64,000 nucleotides of DNA from Choristoneura fumiferana (taxonomy: Eukaryota > Arthropoda > Insecta > Lepidoptera > Tortricidae): NCBI RefSeq assembly GCF_025370935.1, contig NC_133499.1, forward strand, positions 2,318,552-2,382,551, written 5' to 3'. Below are positions 56,020-64,000 of the stretch, in pieces. A program made the position numbers and the translations under genes. How positions within the stretch are numbered: the stretch's first letter is position 1; each line of letters starts with the position of its first letter. The notes below the pieces were generated by a model, which had not been told where the DNA came from, did not search any database, and was given only the letters and a program-made list of their open reading frames with translations.

Positions 56020-56452
56020 ATTAAGATGAGCATTTACATTCAAAAAACATCATTTAGTAACCTGGACCTGATGAAGAAGACTGTGATGACCAATGGAACT
56101 CATCAAAGGTAAGTAATGCTGGCTCTTCTATAAACGATCATGATAAATACACCTAGATAAGCGACTAAGAAGAAGCTTTAAGTTAATGGTTCCTTTGAAC
56201 TGATCTGATGCTGAAGCCAGAAGGTAGGCAACGGAACTCTGTTATAAAACAAAGCAACTAAGTCGTGTTTGGGCTTAATAGAATCGTTGTGAGATGTACT
56301 TTGGCTACGAATCACTAAAAAGTGAGAAATAAAGAAAATGTTTAACAAAAAAAGTAAAACCGACTCCAAAAAAATAAAAAATAACAAAAATGGAACCGAC
56401 TACAAAACCCTTGAAAATATTTTTCTAGGTACGTACTAGCTCGAAATCGGTG
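56020..56452. mobile_element. foldback element copy E, left part
   Basis: Shares GATGCTGAAGCC, GTGTTTGGGCTTAATAGAAT and AAGTGAGAAATAAAGAAAA blocks with copies A and B (56020-56345). The left palindrome arm follows (56346-56452, ACCGACTACAAAACCC to GAAATCGGTG). The arm is cut at CGGTG by the element 56453-57808 and resumes at 57814 with ACTCAGCATGACCCAGCAGG, until the LINE at 57855. Confidence 0.8.
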
Positions 56453-57808
56453 TTTAGGGTCTATATTGGAATCCCTAATATCTTTTGTCCCAATTGTATG
56501 TTCCCTAATAACTTTGGTCATAATGATCTTTTGCCATAACAACGTATTCCCTAATGTAAGTGCCATAACTTTTTTTACCCTAGTATTGTATGTCCTAATA
56601 GTTATGTGCACTTTCGTCTTTAGTACTAATGTTCATATGTCCTAAAAGTTATGTGCACTATCGTCTTTAGTACCTAATAATGTTCATATGTCCTAATAGT
56701 TATATATCCTAATAGTGAATGCCATAATCATGAGTATATATTGGAATCCCTAATTTATTTTGTCCTTATTGTATTTTTCCTAATAACTTTGGTCATAATG
56801 ATCTCTTGCCATAACGACGTTTGCACTAAACACTATTTGTCATAAAATATACTTAAACGTTTATTCTAAGATTTAACACTAGTAACAGTTCGATTCCTTT
56901 GGGGACTCAGTGCTAACCTAACCTAAGATATTTTTCTGGTAGCAGTTCGTTTCTGTTGGGGACGCAGTTCTAACCTAACCTAACCTACTTTTCTGGTAGC
57001 AGTTTGCTTCCATTGGGGACGCAGCTATAACCTAATCTAACCTACTTTTCTGGTAGCAGTTCGTTTCTGTTGGGGATGCAGTTCTAACCTAACCTAACCT
57101 ACTTATTGGTAGTAGCACTTTGCTTCCGTTGGGGACGCAGTTCTAACCTAACCTAACCTACTTTTCTGGTAGCAGTTCGTTTCTGTTGGTGACGCAGTTC
57201 TAACCTAACCTAACCTACTTTTCTGGTAGCAGTTTGCTTCCATTGGGGACGCAGCTATAACCTAATCTAACCTACTTTTCTGGTAGCAGTTCGTTTCCGT
57301 TAGGGACGCAGTTCGGGTGCCATTCGCGATCCATAACATCATATGTCCTAATGTAATGTTTGTCCTAATCATCATTTGCCATAACGGTTTTTTTTTGAAA
57401 CCGTAAATATTTCAGAAATTTTGAAGTGGTCATTCTGTAGAACTGTATAGGTTAGGATAGGTTAATTTTAAAACAACCCTAAAAAAATTACGGTTTCAGA
57501 GAAAAAAGCGTTATGGCAAATGATGATTAGGACGAACATTACATTAGGACATAAGATGTTATTTGTTATAATATTAGTACAAAACAAATTAGGTATTTTG
57601 GCATTAGGTTATGTTATATTATGGCTAAAGTAATTAGGTATTTTGAGCATTAGGTAATGTAATATTGTCTTATGACTCTTAAGACATAAGAAACATTATG
57701 GCTAATTATCTTTATGACTAATGAACGATATGTCAAGAGCGTTTAGGACAAAATTGGTATGGCACTTGACTTTAGGACATACGACGGTATGGATCGGGAC
57801 CGAGACCC
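56453..57808. mobile_element. unclassified CCTAAT-rich element with 5-bp target duplication
   Basis: 1356 bp, bounded by CGGTG at 56448-56452 and 57809-57813; the empty site is seen in foldback copies A and C (GTCGGTGACTCAGC). The inside repeats the words CCTAAT, GTCATAA and TGCCATAAC. It has an inverted pair of about 52 bp (around 57348-57400 and 57498-57555) and a tandem array (56880-57315). The ends share GGGTCT in inverted sense but no long terminal repeat. No open frame. I do not know the family. Confidence 0.6.
56880..57315. repeat. 57-bp tandem repeat with TTAGG-type telomere-like blocks
   Basis: About 7.5 units of 57 bp: AGCAGTTCGTTTCTGTTGGG, GACGCAGTTC, then TAACCTAACCTAACCTAC. Two unit types alternate (TTCGTTTCTGTT and TTTGCTTCCATT), giving a 114-bp double unit. 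CCTAA is the complement of the lepidopteran telomere repeat TTAGG, present two to three times per unit. Confidence 0.8.
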
Positions 57809-58058
57809 CGGTGACTCAGCATGACCCAGCAGGAGGGATTGAATGAAACCCATAATAATATAATAATAATATAGCTTTATTTATTCCATATTTAAATCAT
57901 TTTATCACATTTAATTAATTTAGTTTATTGTATTTTAATTATATTACTTACATTACAATTTGAAATAATTATTTAAAACATATCATGCAAACACAAATAA
58001 CAGTAATAAATTAATTAAATTTCCAAATTAAATAGATTGATATGTATATATTTAAGTA

Positions 58059-60934
58059 TTATATGGACCCCCTCCGGGTAAAAGCCTCCTTCAAAGAATC
58101 CCATTTTTTTCGGTCTTCCGCTATTCGTGTCCAACTTTTTCCCGCCACTGCCACCAGTTCGTCCTCCCATCTATAACCAGGTCTGCCGACACTTCTTGTT
58201 CCGCATGGACCACTCCATTTAAGAAGTCTTGAAGTCCATCTGTCATCAGTGTATCTGGCAGCATGACCCGCCCATTTCCATTTTAATTCTTGTGAAAACA
58301 ATAAAGCATCCGTTACCTTGGTTCTGTTTCTTATGTCGGAGTTTCTGATCTTATCTCTGAGTTTGATATTTAAGCAACTTCTTTCCATGGCCCTTTGTGT
58401 CGTTTGGATTTTATTTCGAGCCTTAGAGTTGAATGTCCACGTTTGACAACCGTAAGTTAAGCTTGGAAGGATAACTGAATCAATGGCCATCTTTTTGAGC
58501 GTTACAGGCAGCTGGGATTTGAATATCTCTTTATTAGCCCAGTATTTATTCCAAGAGATAGTTGTTCTTCTATTAATTTCATCAGAATTTCTCTCTTTAC
58601 TAAACGATAGTTGTTTCCCAAGATAGACATATTTCTGCACGTAATCAAGTGGTAGTTCATTGATGAGGATATCGATCTGCTTGTGGTTAGTCATTACTTT
58701 TGTCTTTTGAAGATTCATTTCTAAGCCATCTTTGTTACTCGCTATTTGTAGATCTATTAACATTGTATTTAGTTCTGAAGGATTTTCGGAAAATACAATG
58801 ATGTCATCGGCGAATCTTAGGTGGCTTAGAGTTTTTCCGTTGATGTTTATTCCTTTCTGTGTCCATGGGAGGTCCCTCATTATGTTTTGTAGCACTGATA
58901 TGAATAGCTTTGGTGAAATTGGGTCACCTTGTCGTACGCCCCTTCTGATTTTGATTTTTTCACCTTTCCTGTCTAATTTAACTCTACTTGTGCTGTTGTG
59001 GTATACATTTTTTAATATATTTATAAATTTTTCGTTTATTTTTTGATTTCGAAGAGCTTCCCAAATACTTTTATGTGAAATAGAATCAAATGCTTTTTTA
59101 TAGTCGATAAAAGCGACGTATAATGGTCTTCTGAATTCTAGGTATTTTTCTATGATTAGCTCTACTACTTGTATATGATCAATGGTACTATATCCCTTTC
59201 TAAAACCAGCTTGCTCAATAGGTTGAAACATGTCTATATTTCGAGATATTCTGTCCAGTATACACGAAGCAAAAAGTTTATATAGACACGGCAGCAGACT
59301 TATTGGACGATAGTTACCAATGTCTGCGGGATCTCCCTTTTTGTAAAGTAAGGTGATCTCTGATTCCGTCCAATTTTTAGGTACCGATTCTTCATCCATG
59401 ATTTTGTTAAATAGTATAGTGAGCGGCGACAAAAGTAAAGTTCTTGCGTATTTAATGCATTCGTTGGTAATACCGTCTTGTCCAGGGCTCTTTTCCTTTT
59501 TTAGTCTCATAATTTGTTTCAGAATTTCGTGTTCTTTGAAATTTTCTACTATATATTCTGTGTTGTGTGGTTGACTCGGTGACTCTACTTCAGATGATGT
59601 AGAGGCAGTAGAAGCAGTAGAAGGAACTTCGTCGTACAATGCTTTGTAGAAATTTGTAGCTATGTTCACAACATCTGACCTAGATTTAGTTCTGTTTGAC
59701 CCTGGTTGGAGAGATGGAATCCAGTTTTTAGTTTTGTCCAGTTCTTTGTTGGCCTTTTTGGTGGATCTAGAGGTTTCTAAATGATTTTTCAAAGTATTGT
59801 ATCTGTGGGTTTCATAGCATTTATTAATTTCCTTGTTTGTTTGCTTGTAGAGACGTTTCAGTTCTTCTTTGTCCTTTTTATTTAGTGTGTTTTTATTTTG
59901 TAAATAGCTTCTTTTTTTCATTAGTTCAAATGCTTTATCAGATAAAAATTTTCTTTTCGTTTTCTTTATTTTGTTGAGGCTTTCTTTTATCGAGTTCTCT
60001 ATCATTAAACAGTATTCGTTAACATTATATTTTTCATGATTGGTTAGTAATTTTGGTATTTGTTCTAGTAGATTTTTACAATAGTTTTCTTGATCCTCTG
60101 TAGTTTTTAGACTGGTTGAAATCCCGACATAACGCTTTCTGCTCTTTTTGTTTTTTTCCAGATGTAGAGTCGCTCTCAAAAGTCTCTGGTCTGAACCAAA
60201 AGTGAACGAGGGCAGTACCTTGAAATTTGATATGAGATGTGGACTAGATGTCATTATATCATTATTCTAGTGTTTTTATCTGGTGAGATCCATGTCCAAC
60301 GATTTTTATGTTTCGCTTTGTACATAGTATTTAGAATTTTTAGATTGTGCTCTTGGGCATATTGAATCAGTTTTTCTCCTCGTTTGTTCCTGTTACCAAA
60401 ACCATATTTTCCTGCAACTTTGTTTTCGTAAGGCTTAGGTGTTCCAATTTGGGCATTGAAATCACCCATTGAGATTTCATTTTTTGTTGATATTAATCTG
60501 TGCGCTTTTTCTAAGTCCCCATAAAATGAATCAATTTCTTCTTGTGTGGAGCTTTCGGTTGGTGCATAAGCTTGGATTATAGCAAACGGTATTTTCTCTA
60601 ATAGAATTTCGAGAATACATACTCTCTCAGATATGCCTGTAAAATTTTGGATACTTTCTTTATATTCTTTTTTAACTAAGAAGCCCACACCGTGAAGACC
60701 TTTTGTCTCGCCCAGATGGTACGTAATGTAGTCTTCATCCTCTGCAATTTTTTCACCTAGTCGACGGACCTCGCTCAAGCCTATTATATCGTGCTTTACA
60801 TATGTAAGAGCCTCTTTCAGCTCTATGAGTTTTTGAGCTGATGATAAAGATCTAACATTTATAGTGCATACATCGATGTTTTTCTTGTTTTCTAGGGACC
60901 GATTCTTTGAAGGGTTGTGGTCTTGATCTTCCAC
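58059..60934 (-). pseudogene. RTE-like LINE ORF2: endonuclease and reverse transcriptase
   Basis: The endonuclease (60934-60254) has VCTINVRSLSS, IIGLSEVRR, IQAYAPTESS and MGDFNAQIG. RT (60254-58059, 731 codons) has YRPISLLPCLYKLFASCILD, FIDYKKAFDSISH, RRGVRQGDPISPKLF, HLRFADDIIVFS (active site FADD), LTYGCQTW, WAGHAARY and GRPGYRWEDEL near the end, which point to the RTE group. Two lesions: about 7 bases are missing near 60254, which removes the usual NEIDYI and shifts the frame, and the catalytic His of the expected SDH is Gln (SDQRLL). The RT frame itself is intact. Confidence 0.9.
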
Positions 60935-61018
60935 GGTGACCAGCCGGGTTGGAAGATGAGTTTTGGTTTTAGTTGTTATTTTTTGCTTGTTACCTGTGAT
61001 GGAAGGGGGCGGTAGCTG

Positions 61019-61852
61019 CTATAAGTTATTGGTTTTATTGGTTTTATTACACTGGGAGCTGGATATATTGTTTTGGTTTTTATTTACTAAGAAGTTAAGT
61101 ATACTTGGTTTCCCAAATCCCTCTGACAGGTTAGAGGTTCTTTCTGTTTGTGCCCGGTGCTTATTTTTCTTGCTGGCCTTTATGTTTGTTTCATCGTCTG
61201 TAGGTGATTCAAGAGGGGATGAAAGCATTCTCTTATTTCTGCCCGTTGTTTTGCTCTTAACTTGTATGACAAGTTTATCATATTTGATCTTCGCTATATT
61301 GCCTTTCTCCCTCTCAAGTTTGGCTTGCACTTGTAGCTCTTTTCTTTTCTCTAGTATATGCTTCGGATAGTCTTCCGCTATATAATATGTGGTTTCTCTC
61401 AGTGCCTCTCTTCTTTGTTTAAATATTTTTATTTTGATGCCAAGTGTGGTAAATGTAGCAATTATTGGCCGAGACTTTTCTCCTTTTCTGCCTAATCTCT
61501 TGACTTCTTTAATATCTCTGTGATCTAGGTCTAGAGAGAAATATTTTTTCACAAAGTTGATTATAATGTTTTCCAAAATTTGGTATGAGGTTTCCGTTTC
61601 TTCAATGCCGAAAAAGACTATATTATTTTTCCGTACCTGCTTTTCCAGGGAATAAATTCGATTTTCTTGATTTTCCAGCTTTTCTTTGAAGTTTTCATAT
61701 TTTTCATCCCAAATTTTAAACTTATCTTCCAGTATACTGTTTATATTTTGTGTTACTGTTTCGGTTACTTTTTCTCCGTTTTCTAAAATTGTACGTTTCT
61801 GTAAATCGAGTTCACTCTGAATTTTACGAAGTGCATTCATAACTTCTTCCAT
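61019..61852 (-). CDS. LINE ORF1 (coiled coil plus RRM-like RNA-binding protein)
   Basis: 277 codons, ATG at 61852. Residues about 1-75 form a heptad-rich coiled coil (KIWDEKYENFKEKLENQENR). An RRM-like domain follows, starting NNIVFFGIEE, with EVKRLGRKGEKSRPIIATF. A basic C-terminal tail with Ser/Thr and Lys/Arg patches ends the protein. This layout is like ORF1 of L1-type and many insect LINEs, which bind their RNA as trimers. It is followed by ORF2 after 84 bases. It appears intact. Confidence 0.85.
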   Translation of the reverse strand: MEEVMNALRKIQSELDLQKRTILENGEKVTETVTQNINSILEDKFKIWDEKYENFKEKLENQENRIYSLEKQVRKNNIVFFGIEETETSYQILENIIINFVKKYFSLDLDHRDIKEVKRLGRKGEKSRPIIATFTTLGIKIKIFKQRREALRETTYYIAEDYPKHILEKRKELQVQAKLEREKGNIAKIKYDKLVIQVKSKTTGRNKRMLSSPLESPTDDETNIKASKKNKHRAQTERTSNLSEGFGKPSILNFLVNKNQNNISSSQCNKTNKTNNL

Positions 61853-62368
61853 GATTGTTGAGATAGTCAGAGGATGTTTGGTACTAAAGGTGCCCTCTCG
61901 TGGATTGTCACAAAAACTCGTCGTAGGTGGTAACTGACAAGCCGTTTCTTGATCTCAACTGGTTCGGTGCTTGTTGACTAGTTTCCGGATTTTTTCAACA
62001 GATGGCGTTAGTGTCTTTGTGTAATCTTGCAAATCATTCTATGGAAATAGGTTATAATTTCACTAGTTTTATTCAGATATGCGATATCGTGGTTTTTACT
62101 TACAGTTTGCTTTTCTGTTACTTGTTGATTTTTCCCACTCATATTCTTTCCTTCCTAATACAGGCGTAAAATGCACTTTAGGTGTTGTAACACCATGCTG
62201 ATATTTCACAGTGTTCCTTGGTTTCTACTAGTTGTTAGGTTTTATCCACACTATATGTTATGATTTTAACGTTTCTTTATCACTTTTTCTAATTCACTAA
62301 GTCTTTTGTGCTATATTTAATTTTTGCGGTCGTAAAATACACGGAGTCGAAGTCGTAAGAAACCCATA

Positions 62369-63437
62369 GTATGTAAATATTATAAATGAAACGGATACAA
62401 AATTCAGATCTATTGTCAAGAAGACTCTTTATTAATCAAAACAAATGACTCGAACAAATCATGACCAGCTCAAAAATTCTTAGTACAGTCACCAATATCT
62501 GACACAACAAGCGTGCATAAATATGTATCTGATACGACTCTATTTCTAGGGCCGGAAGGACTGTCATATTTTTGCACGCTCCGCTGTGGGAGATGAAATG
62601 AAATTGAAATTGATGAAAACCACTAGACTTCTTTTTTTTTCTTTTTAGTATTTTTTTATCTGTCTGTATAAATAAAAACCGGCCAAGATCGTGTCGGACA
62701 CGCCCAAAATAGGGTTCCGTAGCCATGACGAAAAAATTAAGTAATATTTTTCTAAGGATTTCGTATTTTATACGGAATCTTCCAAGTTTAAGTACATTTT
62801 ATACCTTAGGCTGCTATTTACTCATAAACTACTAATAATTCTCAAGCAAACTTATCCGTTATAGTTTTCCTTGAAAGTTTTATATACTTACTACCATCCT
62901 GAATTTTTTTTTAAATTTTTCCACCCACCGCTTTAGATTTTAGAGGGGGGTGGATATTGCACGGATATAAAGGTAAAGTATGCCGACAAAATAGTACAAT
63001 TAAAAATTAAAAAAAAATTTTTTAGGGTACCTCCCATAGACAAAGTGGGGGCGATTTCTTTTTTCTCATCCAACCCTATAGTGTGGGATATCGTTGGTTA
63101 GGTCTTATAAAACCATTAGAGGTTTGCTAAGACGGTTTTTCGATTCAGTGCTTTGTTTGCGAAATATTCAACTTTAAAATGCAAATTTTCATAAAAGTCG
63201 AGCGTCCCCCCCCCCCCTCTAAAATCTAAACCGGTGGGTGGAAAAATTTGAAAAAATTCAGAATTTTAGTAGTTTATGAGTAAATAGCAGCCTAAGGTAT
63301 AAAATATACCTAAACTTGGAAGATTCCGTATAAAATATTACTTATTTTTTTCGTTATGGCTACGGAACCCTATTTTGGGCGTGTCCGACACGCTCTTGGC
63401 CGGTTTTTCTTAAATATCTTTTACTTTTCTTTTTCAG
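62369..63437 (+). other. end of intron 5 with dispersed repeats
   Basis: Contains a repeat at 62400-62650 (minus-strand text GTGCAAAAATATGACAGTCC) and two copies of the GGCCAAGAGCGTGTCGGAC family facing each other (62680-62960 plus, 62980-63410 minus). The second ends 20-30 bases before the exon 6 acceptor. The polypyrimidine tract TTTTACTTTTCTTTTTCAG lies immediately before exon 6. Confidence 0.7.
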
Positions 63438-64000
63438 AAAATGGCAACAGCAGTTCGGTACCGGAACACTTGTTACAAACCGCCGAGGTCCTGGTCCGTC
63501 ACGGTGCTGACCCAACCATCGAGAACCAGTCCGGTTCCTCAGTCAACACACTGCTACAAGAGTACAACTTACCTCCTCTCTCTATGGTCATAGCCAATCA
63601 AATGTCGGCAATCAAACACGGACAACTGGCCAGCAACATGATCCTCGTCAAGGACAAAGAAGGACGAATAGCTCCAGAACAAATGCATAAACGAAAGAGT
63701 CAAGACACGATCACAAAAAGTAAAAAAGTTTTAGAAATGCCAAATGAATTAAAAACTAGAGTTGGCGTTAATATCAAACGAAAACAAGAAAATTCAACCG
63801 ATTCGAGTATAAAAGAAGCCAAATGCTTTAAGACAACCGGCGTCGTTAAAAACGATTTGAACTTTTTAAAAACTCAAACTGTCATACAGAATCAAATTTG
63901 TTCAGACGAGACCGCAAGACTTGGCGGTATCAGATCTAAAATAATCATAGTGGAAAATGTTAGTGTGAAAACAGATTTTTCTAAAATTAACTTACCCACA
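63438..64000 (+). CDS. ankyrin gene exon 6, open at window edge
   Basis: After the split Glu codon it encodes NGNSSSVPEHLLQTAEVLVR, HGADPTIENQSGSSVNTLL, QEYNLPPLSMVIANQMSAIK, then a long basic and Ser/Lys-rich tail (HKRKSQDTITKSKKV, VNIKRKQENSTDSS) that may act as a second nuclear signal. The last ankyrin repeat ends at about residue 575. No stop occurs before 64000. The exon is AT-richer than exons 2, 3 and 5, more like exon 1. Confidence 0.9.

Larger units (their letters stand above)
57855..62358 (-). mobile_element. RTE-like LINE, about 4.5 kb, with 10-bp target duplication
   Basis: GAAACCCATA stands at 57845-57854 and again at 62359-62368. Between them lie a 5' UTR (61853-62358), ORF1, ORF2 and a 3' UTR ending in an (ATA)n tail at 57855-57872. 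The insertion is in foldback copy E, whose text GAAACCCATAGTATGTA is intact in copy A. Length and layout suggest a near full-length element. Confidence 0.88.
38844..64000 (+). other. host ankyrin-repeat gene, six exons seen, open at right edge
   Basis: Exons: 38844-39880, 43298-43403, 54044-54225, 54922-55034, 55610-55765 and 63438-64000 onward. All joints use GT/AG and keep one frame of 719 codons without a stop. The protein has a 343-residue unique N-terminal part with a basic patch, then about five ankyrin repeats, then a Lys/Ser-rich C-terminal part. The repeat pattern (YYPLHIAVLHSDRDLVRRQC, then GADPLLGDGEGRSALHHAA) recalls the ankyrin block of IkappaB/BCL3/NF-kB proteins. That family name is an inference; any nuclear ankyrin protein is possible. 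The introns hold most of the mobile elements right of 39.9 kb. Confidence 0.85.

Overview
This window looks like moth or butterfly (lepidopteran) nuclear DNA. It is AT-rich and intron-bearing, it is packed with dispersed repeat families typical of Lepidoptera (tails reading CTAGCTTTTGCCCGCG, GGCCAAGAGCGTGTCGGAC, and RTE-type ends with ACAG repeats), and it holds insect retroelement clades (BEL/Pao, Gypsy, CR1, R1, R2, RTE) and a Tc1-type transposon. No bacterial or organellar gene is visible. Family calls come from reading translated motifs. No database search was run.

Layout. (1) 1-11.97 kb: a 5'-truncated CR1-like LINE on the minus strand, split by an almost complete BEL/Pao LTR retrotransposon (2283-10752) with two 961-bp LTRs. 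(2) 11.97-18.1 kb: a minus-strand chain made of an R2 reverse-transcriptase scrap, a 1.5-kb array of 43-bp repeats derived from 28S rDNA, the 28S/R2 junction that seeded it, a truncated R1 element, the 75 bp of 28S rRNA gene lying between the R2 and R1 target sites, and the C-terminal part of R2. (3) 18.1-22.9 kb: a spacer of foldback elements and short repeats. (4) 23.1-30.6 kb: the same R2-28S-R1 unit in opposite orientation, followed by a second partial R1. The segments 13761-17843 and 24280-28131 are a large inverted repeat. (5) 30.6-37.8 kb: foldback elements, a piggyBac-like MITE, two decayed Gypsy elements, two SINE copies and a THAP-domain remnant.

(6) 38.8-64 kb: the only host protein gene found. 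It has six exons in phase (719 codons so far, open at the right edge) and encodes a nuclear-looking ankyrin-repeat protein, tentatively of IkappaB/BCL3 type. Its exons 2, 3 and 5 are extremely GC-rich in an AT-rich setting. Its introns carry a Tc1 transposon inside a foldback element, a 4.5-kb RTE-like LINE inside another copy of that foldback, an unclassified 1.36-kb element with CCTAA-rich tandem repeats, and a minisatellite that multiplies the splice donor of exon 3.

How it fits together. Almost everything left of 37.8 kb is mobile DNA, much of it nested. The R1 and R2 parts belong in rDNA, where both insert 74 bp apart in the 28S gene. Here they sit with only that 74-bp core, outside any recognisable rDNA unit, and the core has itself grown into a satellite with a two-monomer (86-bp) higher-order unit. 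That satellite is the most unusual object in the window.
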